From Pontibacter mucosus (GTDB taxonomy: Bacteria > Bacteroidota > Bacteroidia > Cytophagales > Hymenobacteraceae), in the NCBI RefSeq assembly GCF_003054055.1, contig NZ_QBKI01000004.1:248001-312000 (forward strand): DNA of 64,000 nt, read 5' to 3'. A program made the position numbers and the translations under genes. This document shows, piece after piece, positions 51,339 through 60,345 of this stretch. Position 1 is the stretch's first letter, and each line of letters begins with the position of its first letter. Under the pieces are notes generated by a model. That model did no database searches and was not told where the DNA came from. It saw only the letters and a program-made list of their open reading frames with translations.

Positions 51339-53189
51339 ATGACGACTGACGAGCAGCAAAACCCACAGCCCTTGTTTACGGAGTTCAGCCCTGCCTCCAA
51401 AGCTGATTGGGAACAGAAAGCACGCAAGGACCTGCGCGACACACCCCTCGAGAGCCTGACCTGGCTCACCTTCGAGGGCATCGATATAAAACCCTACTAC
51501 GCCAAAGAAGATATTGCCGACCTGCCCTTTACCAGCCAAAAGCCCGGCGATTTCCCATTTCTGCGCGGCGACAAAACCGGCAGCAACAGCTGGCTGAATG
51601 TGCAGCAGGTGGAAGCCCGCGGCAACGGCAAGCATGCTATCGACAAGGCTTTGGATGCGCTGCAGCGCGGCGCCGACGGTATTTACTTTGTGGTGCACCA
51701 GCAGGAGCTGTTCGACCTGGCGTACCTGGTTCGCCAGATAGACCTGAGCAAGTATAGCGTTAGCTATGCGGTAAAGGAGCAGCCCGACTGTTTCCTGCAG
51801 CGGCTGTATGCGGAGCTGGAGCGCTGCAACGTGTCACCCCTCAACCTGAGAGGTTTCCTTAACTTTGACCCCATTTCAGTACAAAGCAAAATTGACCCCG
51901 AGGAGAGCAGGGACATCATCAAGATACTGGACCTGACCAAGGACAGCCCGGACTTTTACGGCATCACCGTCAACGGCACCAGCTTTAGCAGCATTGGCGC
52001 CTCCATTACCCAGGAGATTGCCTATACGCTGAGCGCTGCCGTGGCCTATGCCGACCGGCTGACCACCGCTGGACAGCCGCTGGAATCGGTGTTGCGCAAC
52101 ATGCAGTTTGTCATGGCCTCGGGCACCAATTATTTCTTCGAGATTGCCAAGCTGCGCGCCCTGCGCCTGTTGTGGGCTGCCGTAGTAGAGGCCTATAAAG
52201 CGGAGCCGGCCCTGGCCGCCAGCCTGCGCATCCACAGCACGACCTCCAGCTGGTACCAGACCACGCTCGACCCCTACGTAAACATGCTGCGCACCACCAC
52301 CGAGGCCATGTCGGCCGTCATCGCTGGCTGCGACTCGCTAACGGTAACGCCTTTCGACAGTACCTTTAAAGAATCAGACGAATTTTCGGAGCGGATTGCC
52401 CGCAACGTCTCCATCATCTTGAAGGAGGAGGCCTACCTGGACAAGGCCATCGACCCGGCTGCCGGCTCTTATTACCTGGAGTCGCTGACCGCGGCCTTGG
52501 CCCAACGGGCCTGGGAGCTGTTTCAGGAGGTAGAAAGTATGGGTGGTTTTGAGAAGGCATATGGCGAAGGGTTTATACTTGGCGCTATCACCGAGGTGAG
52601 TCGCCGCAAGTTCCGCAACATCGCCACCGGCCGTGAGGTGCTGGTAGGCACCAATAAGTACCCTAACCCGAAAGAACGCCTCAGCTTCGACCCGGAGGAG
52701 CTCATCCAGAGCGCCGCGTTCGACACGACCCGCGCCGCCTACCCTACTGAAGTGATGCGTATGGCCACCGAGTTGCATATGCGCAAGCGCCAGCGCCGTC
52801 CGAAGGCTATTGTGGCCGTTATCGGCAGCAGCGAGAAGCGCCAGGTAAATGCCTCTTTTGCACAGGAGTTCTTCAGCTGCGCCGGTTTCGAGACGACACA
52901 AGAGCACTTCGACACAGTACAGGAAGCCTCCGATAAGCTGAGTAGCACGGCGGCAGAGGTTGTGGTGGTATCCTCCCCGGAGGAGGCTTATATCAGGGAG
53001 TTTGGCCCGCGCATCCGCAATCACCACGCCAAGCCAACCCTTATACTTGCCCAGGATCCGCAGCACATGAAAGACGAGATGCTGGCCAACGGCTACAACG
53101 AGTTCATCTTCGAGGACTGCGACATGTCGACGATACTGCAGCTGGTGCAACGGCGCCTGGCCCAGGACGAGGACCAAAAAAATGCTTAA
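51339..53189 (+). CDS. mutA: Methylmalonyl-CoA mutase, small (beta) subunit
   Basis: This subunit pairs with MutB to interconvert methylmalonyl-CoA and succinyl-CoA. The 616-residue protein has the TIM-barrel part with TPLESLTWLTFEGIDIKPYY, NYFFEIAKLRALRLLWAAV, STTSSWYQTTLDPYVNMLRTTTEAMSAVIAGCDSLTV and AGSYYLESLTAAL, as in the large subunit. Its C-terminal Rossmann domain lacks the DxHxxG cobalamin motif, which marks it as the non-catalytic subunit. The gene overlaps the next one by 8 bp. A TATCTTTA box about 25 bases before the ATG resembles the -7 consensus. Confidence 0.95.
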   Translation: MTTDEQQNPQPLFTEFSPASKADWEQKARKDLRDTPLESLTWLTFEGIDIKPYYAKEDIADLPFTSQKPGDFPFLRGDKTGSNSWLNVQQVEARGNGKHAIDKALDALQRGADGIYFVVHQQELFDLAYLVRQIDLSKYSVSYAVKEQPDCFLQRLYAELERCNVSPLNLRGFLNFDPISVQSKIDPEESRDIIKILDLTKDSPDFYGITVNGTSFSSIGASITQEIAYTLSAAVAYADRLTTAGQPLESVLRNMQFVMASGTNYFFEIAKLRALRLLWAAVVEAYKAEPALAASLRIHSTTSSWYQTTLDPYVNMLRTTTEAMSAVIAGCDSLTVTPFDSTFKESDEFSERIARNVSIILKEEAYLDKAIDPAAGSYYLESLTAALAQRAWELFQEVESMGGFEKAYGEGFILGAITEVSRRKFRNIATGREVLVGTNKYPNPKERLSFDPEELIQSAAFDTTRAAYPTEVMRMATELHMRKRQRRPKAIVAVIGSSEKRQVNASFAQEFFSCAGFETTQEHFDTVQEASDKLSSTAAEVVVVSSPEEAYIREFGPRIRNHHAKPTLILAQDPQHMKDEMLANGYNEFIFEDCDMSTILQLVQRRLAQDEDQKNA

Positions 53190-53622
53190 ATCATACTTTA
53201 TTATACTTCTGATGACCGCCACTACCTCCCTCCATACTTTTGCTATGCCTAAGGGTGATGCCGTGCAAGCCGTTAAACAAGCGCTGGAAGGCCAGATTTC
53301 CGCGTGGAACAAAGGCGACCTGGAAACAGCCATGACCTTCTACTGGAACTCGCCCGAAATGCTCTGGATTAGCAAAAATGGTATCGAGAAGGGCTACCAG
53401 GAAGTATACGAGATGTTCCTGCACGACTTCCAGGACCGCAGCCAGATGGGCGTTTACACCTACGAGCCGCTGCACATCGAGCAGGTGTCGGCGGAGGCGG
53501 TATACTTTATTTTCCGCTGGAAGATTGAATTAGAAGGGAAGCGACTGATGGGCGGAGTATCATCGCAAGTATGGAAAAACATCGGCGGGCGCTGGGTTGT
53601 TACCTCAGAACACGCGAGTTAA
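53182..53622 (+). CDS. Exported DUF4440/SnoaL-like (NTF2 fold) protein
   Basis: The 146-residue protein has a signal peptide (MLKSYFIILLMTATTSLHTFA) and a compact alpha+beta domain: AVKQALEGQISAWNKGDLETAMTFYWNSPEMLWIS, then GYQEVYEMFLHDFQDR and a strand-rich end (VYFIFRWKIELEGKRLMGGVSSQVWKNIGGRWVVTSEHAS). This is the pattern of DUF4440/SnoaL-type NTF2 folds, whose pocket binds a small ligand; its chemistry here is unknown. The ATG overlaps the mutA stop (ATGCTTAA). An exported protein in a mutAB context is odd, and it may simply be translated by coupling. Confidence 0.85.
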   Translation: MLKSYFIILLMTATTSLHTFAMPKGDAVQAVKQALEGQISAWNKGDLETAMTFYWNSPEMLWISKNGIEKGYQEVYEMFLHDFQDRSQMGVYTYEPLHIEQVSAEAVYFIFRWKIELEGKRLMGGVSSQVWKNIGGRWVVTSEHAS

Positions 53623-53626
53623 ACAA

Positions 53627-53758
53627 TGACTGAATGAGTGATTGAGTAAATAAAGACACTTAATCACTTATTCCAAACTATAAATACAATGATTTGGATT
53701 GAGCGGATGAATTGAAAAAGATTCACTCATTCACTCAACCACTCATTCAAAATTAAAT
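53627..53758. repeat. Inverted ACTCATTC-unit repeats between the DUF4440 and GNAT genes
   Basis: Just after the DUF4440 stop the strand reads GAATGAGTGATTGAGTAAAT, and just before the GNAT ATG it reads ATTCACTCATTCACTCAA plus CCACTCATTCAAAATTAAAT. The bases 53721-53758 have no G. The same design, with the same flanks, lies between lon and porQ. Confidence 0.8.
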
Positions 53759-54265
53759 ATGCAACTGAGTGACCTTACGTTCCGAACAGAACTGAAACCA
53801 GGTGACCTTGGCTACATCACGTACCGCCACGGTGCCATTTACAAAGAAGAATGCAATTATGGGCTGGAGTTTGAGAGCTACGTGGCCCACAGCCTTTACG
53901 AATTCTACAGCCAGTACGACCCCGATAAAGACAGGATATGGCTGGCGGAGCACGAGGGCCGAATCGTGGGAACCATTTGCCTCACGCACCGGCCTGGAAA
54001 TACGGCCCAGCTGCGGTTCTTTTTACTCGAGCCGGAGTACCGCGGTATAGGTTTGGGCAAAAAGCTGATGGAGCTCTGCATGGATTTTTACAAAGAGAAA
54101 GGCTATACTTCCGCCTACCTCTGGACCACCCATGAACAGGAGCCGGCCATTGGCCTCTACCAGCGCTACGGGTTCAAACTGACGGAGGAAAAGCCTTCCG
54201 AGGCCTTTGGCAAACCGTTAATAGAACAACGTTACGACCTGGTTACGGAAACCAAAAGCACGTAA
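53759..54265 (+). CDS. GNAT family N-acetyltransferase
   Basis: The 168-residue protein has the GNAT acetyl-CoA core: WLAEHEGRIVGTICL (beta4), AQLRFFLLEPEYRGIGLGKKLMELCMDFYKEKGY with the pyrophosphate-binding motif A (YRGIGLG), and AIGLYQRYGFKLTEE near the C-terminus (motif B). The N-terminal part (DLGYITYRHGAIYKEECNYGLEFESYVAHSLYEFYSQ) is like that of the MarR-linked GNATs. The substrate is unknown. The gene lies between the DUF4440 gene and mutB, with repeat-based leaders on each side. Confidence 0.9.
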   Translation: MQLSDLTFRTELKPGDLGYITYRHGAIYKEECNYGLEFESYVAHSLYEFYSQYDPDKDRIWLAEHEGRIVGTICLTHRPGNTAQLRFFLLEPEYRGIGLGKKLMELCMDFYKEKGYTSAYLWTTHEQEPAIGLYQRYGFKLTEEKPSEAFGKPLIEQRYDLVTETKST

Positions 54266-54301
54266 AACAGACATAAGAGTGATGAAGAAGTGGCAAGCCT
54301 G

Positions 54302-54344
54302 ACTTATCCACTCATTCACTCAATCACTCATTCAAAATTAAACT
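54302..54344 (+). repeat. G-free leader of mutB
   Basis: A 43-base stretch without G, ACTTATCCACTCATTCACTC followed by AATCACTCATTCAAAATTAA and ACT, ends at the mutB ATG. It is nearly the same as the GNAT leader at 53721-53758 and, in the other orientation, that of porQ (32501-32540). Confidence 0.75.
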
Positions 54345-56498
54345 ATGAAGCCTGACTTCTCAAGTATAGACATCAGCAAGGTAGCTGCCGCAGGGCATGG
54401 CCCTAAGGCACCGGCCACGGCCAAAGTATGGAAAACGCCGGAGCGGATAAAAGTGAAGAGCTTTTATACGGCAGCGGATGCTACTCACTTTGAGCACCTG
54501 GATTTTGCCGCCGGTTTGCCGCCTTACCTGCGCGGGCCATACACCACCATGTATGTGCAAAAGCCCTGGACCATCCGCCAGTACGCCGGTTTTTCTACCG
54601 CTGAAGAGTCGAACGCCTTTTACCGCCGCAACCTGGCGGGCGGGCAAAAAGGCCTTTCGGTAGCTTTTGACCTGGCCACGCACCGCGGCTACGACTCCGA
54701 CCACCCCCGCGTGGTGGGCGATGTGGGCAAGGCCGGTGTAGCCATCGACTCGGTGGAGGACATGAAGATTCTCTTCGACCAGATTCCGCTGGATGAGATG
54801 TCGGTTTCGATGACGATGAACGGGGCCGTGCTGCCCATTATGGCGTTTTACATTGTGGCCGCCGAGGAGCAGGGCGTGAAGCCGGAGCAGCTGAGCGGCA
54901 CTATCCAGAACGACATCCTGAAGGAGTTTATGGTGCGCAACACCTACATCTACCCACCGGAGCCAAGTATGAAAATCATCGCCGACATCTTTGCCTATAC
55001 TTCCAAGAAGATGCCGCGCTTCAACTCCATTTCCATTTCGGGTTACCACATGCAGGAGGCCGGCGCCACTGCCGACATTGAGCTGGCTTATACCCTGGCG
55101 GATGGCCTGGAGTATGTGCGTACCGGCTTGCAGGCTGGCATGGACATCGATGATTTCGCCCCTCGCTTGTCGTTTTTCTGGGCCATTGGCATGAACCACT
55201 TTATGGAGATTGCCAAGATGCGCGCCGCCCGCTTGCTGTGGGCCAAGATGCTGAAGCAATTCAACCCGAAGAACCCAAAATCACTGGCCTTGAGAACCCA
55301 CTGCCAGACTTCCGGCTGGAGCTTAACCGAGCAGGACCCGTTCAACAACGTGACCCGCACCTGCGTGGAGGCCCTGGCCGCTGCCCTGGGGGGCACGCAA
55401 AGCCTGCACACCAATGCCTTGGACGAAGCGATTGCCTTGCCAACCGACTTCTCTGCCCGCATTGCCCGTAACACGCAGATTTACCTGCAGCAGGAGACCA
55501 ACATAACCAAAGTGGTAGACCCCTGGGGAGGTTCTTATTACGTGGAGGCGCTGACGCACGAGCTGGCGCATAAAGCCTGGGCCCTGATTGAGGAAGTGGA
55601 AGAGTTGGGCGGCATGGCCAAAGCCATCGAGACAGGCCTGCCGAAGATGCGTATCGAAGAAGCCGCTGCCCGCAAGCAGGCCCGCATCGACTCGGGCAAA
55701 GACATCATTGTGGGCGTGAACAAGTATAAACCCGCGCAGGAGCAGGAAATCGAGATTCTCGACATCGACAACACGGCCGTGCGCGAAGCCCAGTTGCGGC
55801 GCCTGGCAAGTATAAAAGAAACCCGTAATGCAGCAGCTGTAGCTAAGGCACTCGATGCTTTAACCGCAGCGGCGCAATCCGGGCAGGAGAACCTGCTGGA
55901 GTTGTCCGTGGAGGCAGCCCGCCACCGCGCCACCTTGGGTGAGATTTCCGACGCCCTGGAGAAAGTATACGGCAGACACAAAGCAGTAATCAGAGCTATA
56001 TCAGGAGTGTATTCAGCAGAAATAACTGACGACGAGAACTTCGAACGCGCCAAAGCCATGGCCGACCAGTTTGAAGAACTCGAAGGCCGCCGGCCGCGCA
56101 TCATGGTCGCCAAAATGGGCCAGGACGGCCACGACCGCGGCTCCAAAGTAATCGCCACCTCCTTCGCCGACCTCGGCTTCGACGTGGACATTGGCCCGCT
56201 GTTCCAGACGCCGGCTGAAGTAGCCATGCAAGCCGCCGAAAACGACGTGCACGTGGTAGGCGTATCCTCGCTGGCTGCCGGGCACAAAACGCTGGTGCCG
56301 CAACTCATTGAAGAACTCCGCAAACTCGGCCGCGAGGATATCCTGGTGATTGTGGGCGGCGTAATTCCGGCGCAGGACTACGACTTCCTCTACCAGGCGG
56401 GTGCCGTGGGCGTGTTTGGCCCGGGTACCATTATCTCGGTGGCCGCGCAGAACATACTAGAGAAGCTGATTGCCGGAGTTAAAGAGTTGGGGAGTTAG
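54345..56498 (+). CDS. mutB: Methylmalonyl-CoA mutase, large (alpha) subunit
   Basis: The catalytic subunit rearranges methylmalonyl-CoA and succinyl-CoA using adenosylcobalamin. The 717-residue protein has the N-terminal barrel ([42 protein letters not shown], with the Arg/Tyr/His set for the CoA substrate), [23 protein letters not shown], the [17 protein letters not shown] segment, and the C-terminal B12 domain (about 580-717) with the base-off motif GQDGHDRG and the GVSSLAAGH loop. It is followed by a terminator at 56523. Its last codons (KELGS) are written in a GAGTTAG repeat. It would work with MutA, MeaB and the adenosyltransferase of this window. Confidence 0.97.
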   Translation: MKPDFSSIDISKVAAAGHGPKAPATAKVWKTPERIKVKSFYTAADATHFEHLDFAAGLPPYLRGPYTTMYVQKPWTIRQYAGFSTAEESNAFYRRNLAGGQKGLSVAFDLATHRGYDSDHPRVVGDVGKAGVAIDSVEDMKILFDQIPLDEMSVSMTMNGAVLPIMAFYIVAAEEQGVKPEQLSGTIQNDILKEFMVRNTYIYPPEPSMKIIADIFAYTSKKMPRFNSISISGYHMQEAGATADIELAYTLADGLEYVRTGLQAGMDIDDFAPRLSFFWAIGMNHFMEIAKMRAARLLWAKMLKQFNPKNPKSLALRTHCQTSGWSLTEQDPFNNVTRTCVEALAAALGGTQSLHTNALDEAIALPTDFSARIARNTQIYLQQETNITKVVDPWGGSYYVEALTHELAHKAWALIEEVEELGGMAKAIETGLPKMRIEEAAARKQARIDSGKDIIVGVNKYKPAQEQEIEILDIDNTAVREAQLRRLASIKETRNAAAVAKALDALTAAAQSGQENLLELSVEAARHRATLGEISDALEKVYGRHKAVIRAISGVYSAEITDDENFERAKAMADQFEELEGRRPRIMVAKMGQDGHDRGSKVIATSFADLGFDVDIGPLFQTPAEVAMQAAENDVHVVGVSSLAAGHKTLVPQLIEELRKLGREDILVIVGGVIPAQDYDFLYQAGAVGVFGPGTIISVAAQNILEKLIAGVKELGS

Positions 56499-56522
56499 AG
56501 AGTTTAGGAGTTAGAAGTATAT

Positions 56523-56557
56523 ATCCGCAGTTGATTCGATTCAGCTGCGGATTTTTT
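56523..56557 (+). terminator. Terminator of mutB
   Basis: ATCCGCAG (56523-56530) pairs with CTGCGGAT (56545-56552), followed by TTTTTT. It lies 25 bp after the mutB stop. Confidence 0.85.
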
Positions 56558-56566
56558 GTTTACACT

Positions 56567-56690
56567 GGCGCGGAGCTCAGCTCCGTGACGAACTATAAAA
56601 GCGAATCTGTGATTCACGTAGACCAATTTTGCTGCCCAAGCGAATCACAGATTCGCCCTTATATATGGGCACGGAAGTAACTTCCGCGCC
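56567..56690. repeat. REP-like palindromes upstream of the RAYT gene
   Basis: Four elements of two types. Type 1 is GGCGCGGAGCTCAGCTCCGTG (56567-56587) and GGCACGGAAGTAACTTCCGC (56668-56687). Type 2 is GCGAATCTGTGATTCAC (56601-56617) and GCGAATCACAGATTCGC (56640-56656). They form an ordered block 1-2-2-1. Confidence 0.88.
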
Positions 56691-56731
56691 AGGTCTGTAA
56701 CTATACTTTCCAACAATACGTGCTTTAGGGC

Positions 56732-57274
56732 ATGAGCGAAAAGTATAAAACCAAGGATAGGGATGGTATCTACTTTATCTCCATATCAGTCGTGCAGTGG
56801 GCTGATGTGTTTACCCGCCGAGAGTACTGTGAAATAATTTGCAACAGTCTTGCCTACTGTCATAAGGAAAAGGACCTAACCCTATACGCCTGGTGCATCA
56901 TGACAAATCACATACACCTGATTTGCTCTTCTCCTACATTAGCGAACACCATCAGGGATTTTAAAAAGTACACAGCCAAAGAACTCTTCAAAGCTATTCA
57001 GCAAAACACACAAGAAAGCAGGAAACCCTGGCTTTGTTGGTTAATCAAATCAGCAGGTGAGTTAAGTAGCAAGCACGAAGAGTATAAATTCTGGCAACCT
57101 GGCTACCACCCCATACTCCTGCACAACAACTACCTAGTAGAACAGAAGCTTAACTACTTACACAGAAACCCGGTTACAGCAGGCTTTGTGGAGGAGCCAG
57201 AGCACTGGTACTACAGTAGCGCTAGAGACTATGCTGGTAGCCAAGGTCGTCTTCACATCACCTTCATCCAATAG
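56732..57274 (+). CDS. REP-associated tyrosine transposase (RAYT, Y1/HUH family)
   Basis: RAYTs are single-copy Y1 nucleases related to IS200/IS605 transposases that cut at REP palindromes. The 180-residue protein has the HUH motif H60-I61-H62 in CIMTNHIHLICSS, the GIYFISISVVQWADVF N-terminal strand and the end KLNYLHRNPVTAGFVEEPEHWYYSSARDY that is typical of the family. REP elements of the same two types lie on both sides (56567-56690 and 57285-57337). No terminal inverted repeats of an insertion sequence were seen. Confidence 0.92.
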   Translation: MSEKYKTKDRDGIYFISISVVQWADVFTRREYCEIICNSLAYCHKEKDLTLYAWCIMTNHIHLICSSPTLANTIRDFKKYTAKELFKAIQQNTQESRKPWLCWLIKSAGELSSKHEEYKFWQPGYHPILLHNNYLVEQKLNYLHRNPVTAGFVEEPEHWYYSSARDYAGSQGRLHITFIQ

Positions 57275-57284
57275 GGCTGCACCT

Positions 57285-57337
57285 GGCGCGGAAGTCACTT
57301 CCGTGCCTCGCCTATAAACGCGAATCTCTGATTCGCG
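57285..57337. repeat. REP-like palindromes downstream of the RAYT gene
   Basis: One type-1 element (GGCGCGGAAGTCACTTCCGT, 57285-57304) and one type-2 element (CGCGAATCTCTGATTCGCG, 57319-57337) repeat the two kinds seen upstream of the gene. Confidence 0.88.
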
Positions 57338-57394
57338 CACTAAACAATCCCCTCCCCCGCTGGTTTATACCTGCAGAATTATATACTTCACCCC

Positions 57395-57790
57395 ATGAAA
57401 TTAAAACACATCCTCATTGCCCTCTCCCTTGCCCTCCTCGGCTGGTTCATCTATGATACTATGTCCATACCTAGTGTGGATGACCTGGAAGGCGATTTTA
57501 AGGAGGTAGCCTTTTACCGCAATGAGAACAATACCGGACCCGTAATCCGAGTGTACGCCGTTACGGTAGATGACACGCTATGGGAGCAGATGCAGACCTA
57601 CGGAGATTACATGCCGCACACCAAGTATGGCAACACCAAAGTATACTTCTTCCTGAAAGACAAGCCCTTCCCAACCGCAGTACAGCCCGGTGAGAGCAAC
57701 TTCGAGGCACGATTCCAAGAATTTGCTGTAGCCAAGTATGAAAAAGATGCCATGAGCCAGGTTTCGTTTGTGCGTTACCCGTTCGAGTAG
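57395..57790 (+). CDS. Membrane-anchored or exported protein, unknown
   Basis: The 131-residue protein starts with a hydrophobic helix (MKLKHILIALSLALLGWFIYD) and continues with a compact soluble domain of about 100 residues, rich in beta-strand patterns (EVAFYRNENNTGPVIRVYAVTVDDTLWEQMQTYGDYM, KVYFFLKDKPFPTAV). No family is recognised. It lies 30 bp upstream of the trehalase frame and on the same strand. Confidence 0.7.
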   Translation: MKLKHILIALSLALLGWFIYDTMSIPSVDDLEGDFKEVAFYRNENNTGPVIRVYAVTVDDTLWEQMQTYGDYMPHTKYGNTKVYFFLKDKPFPTAVQPGESNFEARFQEFAVAKYEKDAMSQVSFVRYPFE

Positions 57791-57856
57791 TATACTTGCC
57801 GCCACGCTTCTGAATTACGTATGAGTAATGAATCACTCATATATTCCAGAAAGCGT

Positions 57857-59476
57857 ATGAAGTATACTTTTAGCACTTTAACTTTTAGCCTTCTGTTACT
57901 ACTACCGTTTACCTTTGTCGTACAGCCGCTGCGGGCGCAGGAGCTGTACAGGCCAGAGCAGGAGTTAGGCGAGCTGTTTGAGCAGGTACAACTGCAGCAT
58001 GTGTTTCCGGACTCCAAAACCTTTGCGGATGCTGTGCCGCTGGCGCCGCCTGCGCAGATTCTGGAGGCTTACCGGCAGCAGCAGAACCAGCCAGGCTTTA
58101 ACCTGGAGGCATTTGTGAAGGAGTATTTCCGGATGCCCTCCCAGCCAGACACCGGCTTCAGCACCGACACCAGCCTTTCGGTAACACAGCACATAGAGCG
58201 CCTCTGGCCCGTACTTACCCGCGAGCCGGGTGGAGACGGCGGTTCTCTGATTCCGCTGCCGAAGAAGTACATTGTACCCGGAGGCCGCTTCCGCGAGATT
58301 TATTACTGGGATAGCTTCTTTACCATGCTCGGCCTGCAAGCCAGCGGCGAAACGGAGCTCATCCAAAGTATGGTCGATAACTTTACGCACCTCATCAACA
58401 CGGTCGGCCATATCCCCAACGGCAACCGCACCTATTACCTGAGCCGCTCACAACCCCCGTTCTACGCACTCATGCTGCGGGTGCTGGCGCAGCAAAAAGG
58501 CCGCGAAGTACTCAAAACCTATGCTCCTGCCCTGCGCAAGGAGTATGATTTCTGGATGGACGGTGCCGACGAGCTATCAGCCGCAAACCCGACGCACCGC
58601 CGCGTGGTGCGTCTGCCCGATGGCAGCATCCTGAACCGTTACTGGGACGATGCGCCGGAGCCTAGGCCGGAGTCCTACCGCGAGGATGTGGAGCTGGCGC
58701 AGGAGTCAGGCAGAAACCCCGAGGAAGTATACCGCCACATTAGGGCCGCCGCCGAGTCAGGCTGGGACTTTAGCAGCCGCTGGTTTGCCGACGCCCAGAA
58801 CCTGAGCACCATCCATACCACGGATATCATCCCCGTAGACCTGAACGCGCTGCTCTACCACGTGGAACTGACGCTGCAGGAAATGGCCGTGCTGAACGGC
58901 AATAGAAAGGAAGCCCGGGAATTTGAGCGCCGCGCCAAAGCACGCCGCGACGCGCTGCTAAAGTATACCTGGAGCGATGAGGCCGGCTTCTTCTACGACT
59001 ATGACTTCGTGAAAGGCACTACGACCAACATTCCGTCGCTGGCTGCTGTGTTCCCGCTATACTTCTCCATGGTCAAAAAGAAACAGGCTGATGCCGTGGC
59101 CCAAAGACTGGAGGAGGATTTCCTAAAGGCAGGAGGTCTTACTTCCACACTGCACCGCACCGGCCAGCAGTGGGACGCGCCAAATGGCTGGGCTCCGCTG
59201 CAGTGGATGAGCATACAGGCTCTGCGCAACTACCGGCACGATAACTTAGCTGACACGATAGCCAAGCGTTGGGCAGGACTGAATGAAGCGGTGTTCCGCA
59301 ATACCGGCAAACTGATGGAGAAGTATAACGTGGTGGACATGGGGCTGCAGGCGGGCGGCGGTGAGTACCCCAACCAGGATGGCTTCGGCTGGACGAACGG
59401 GGTGCTGCTCAAACTACTCTCCCTGGACCCGCAACTGCTAAAGAAAGAGCCCCTGGAGCTGGAGGTGCAACATTGA
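57857..59476 (+). CDS. treA: Periplasmic trehalase (GH37)
   Basis: Trehalase splits trehalose into two glucose. From the ATG at 57857 the product has 539 residues with a signal peptide (MKYTFSTLTFSLLLLLPFTFVV-QPLRAQ). GH37 signatures are visible: PGGRFREIYYWDSFFTMLGL (signature 1), then SRSQPPFYALML, ESGWDFSSRWF (catalytic Asp in SGWDFSSRW), and QWDAPNGWAPLQWM (signature 2), ending with GGGEYPNQDGFGWTNGV. An earlier start at 57821 adds 12 residues without sense. A terminator follows at 59505. Confidence 0.95.
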   Translation: MKYTFSTLTFSLLLLLPFTFVVQPLRAQELYRPEQELGELFEQVQLQHVFPDSKTFADAVPLAPPAQILEAYRQQQNQPGFNLEAFVKEYFRMPSQPDTGFSTDTSLSVTQHIERLWPVLTREPGGDGGSLIPLPKKYIVPGGRFREIYYWDSFFTMLGLQASGETELIQSMVDNFTHLINTVGHIPNGNRTYYLSRSQPPFYALMLRVLAQQKGREVLKTYAPALRKEYDFWMDGADELSAANPTHRRVVRLPDGSILNRYWDDAPEPRPESYREDVELAQESGRNPEEVYRHIRAAAESGWDFSSRWFADAQNLSTIHTTDIIPVDLNALLYHVELTLQEMAVLNGNRKEAREFERRAKARRDALLKYTWSDEAGFFYDYDFVKGTTTNIPSLAAVFPLYFSMVKKKQADAVAQRLEEDFLKAGGLTSTLHRTGQQWDAPNGWAPLQWMSIQALRNYRHDNLADTIAKRWAGLNEAVFRNTGKLMEKYNVVDMGLQAGGGEYPNQDGFGWTNGVLLKLLSLDPQLLKKEPLELEVQH

Positions 59477-59504
59477 CTCCAAATACAGGTCTGCTTTTAT
59501 ACTT

Positions 59505-59536
59505 ATAGGGATGCCAAAAGGCATCCCTATTTTGTT
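59505..59536 (+). terminator. Terminator of treA
   Basis: ATAGGGATGCC (59505-59515), loop AAAA and GGCATCCCTAT (59520-59530) are followed by TTTGTTTT; it lies 28 bp after the stop. Confidence 0.88.
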
Positions 59537-59554
59537 TTATAACCTAAGTTTCAA

Positions 59555-59865
59555 TGAACCCACCCCTCCAGGGAGGCAGGGCTGTTACGTTCAAAGTTAA
59601 TCGCTACACTCATACATTCTAAGCTGACTACAGCTAGAACTAAATTCTCCCCTTGAGGACAAGCAAGCACGGGAGTGCGTAGGTTGCGAACGCAGTTCAT
59701 GGAGGGGTGTTGGCGTTTGGTATAAGTCATTGGCAACTGGCCTTACACCCCTATAGACCCATGGTCGCAAGTTTCGACTCTCGTCTCACTTGTCCTCAAG
59801 GGGACAGTTTTCGTGAGAACTTAACGGCCTTGCTCCTTGGCCTTGGAGGGGCGGGGGTGAGCTTA
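59555..59865. repeat. Nested inverted repeats (possible MITE-like element)
   Basis: The outer arms are GAACCCACCCCTCCAGGGAG (59565-59580 region) and its imperfect complement near 59836-59858 (TTGGAGGGGCGGGGGTGAGC). The inner arms are CCCCTTGAGGACAAG (59649-59663) and CTTGTCCTCAAGGGG (59789-59803), perfect over 15 bp. It fills most of the 485-base spacer 59477-59961, which has no gene. There is no transposase inside. Confidence 0.65.
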
Positions 59866-59961
59866 CACCTTCACACCAAAGTGAATCGCAACATGCGTTT
59901 TATACGCCTGGCTTATAACCAGAACAACGGCTAAAAACGTACAACCAGGAAGTACAAAACG

Positions 59962-60201
59962 ATGAAAGCAATGAAAACTAAACGCATAAAACTGACCACC
60001 GCCATTTTTGCAGGTTCCTTGTTCCTCCTGACTTCATGCGAGACGGGGGCCAATAACACCGAGATGCCACCTGAGTCCACACAAGGAAATACACAGGAAA
60101 CAGGCGCTCCCATTGATGGTGACAAACCCGGCACAGGCGATGACTCCACAAACATAAACGATGTGCTGGCAGGTGAAGACACCACCTCGGCCACGCAGTA
60201 A
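59962..60201 (+). CDS. Small lipoprotein, unknown
   Basis: The 79-residue protein has a lipoprotein signal (KLTTAIFAGSLFLLTSC-E, Cys26) and a short acidic, low-complexity tail (TGANNTEMPPESTQGNTQETGAPIDGDKPGTGDD), probably unstructured. An ATG three codons in (59971) is an equal start. A terminator follows. No family is seen. Confidence 0.7.
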   Translation: MKAMKTKRIKLTTAIFAGSLFLLTSCETGANNTEMPPESTQGNTQETGAPIDGDKPGTGDDSTNINDVLAGEDTTSATQ

Positions 60202-60221
60202 GAAAGTATAAACAGGAAGAA

Positions 60222-60250
60222 AAAAGCAGGTTAGTCCCTGCTTTTTTTGT
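60222..60250 (+). terminator. Terminator after the small lipoprotein gene
   Basis: AAAAGCAGG (60222-60230), loop TTAGTC, CCTGCTTTT (60237-60245) and more T. It lies 21 bp after the stop. Confidence 0.85.
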
Positions 60251-60345
60251 TTGTTGGTGATGCCATACTTCTTTTTTGAGCCGGTATACTTTGCTTGGCA
60301 CTTCTTTTGTACTTTACGCCGCTGTAAGACGTTTATCAAGGTGTT

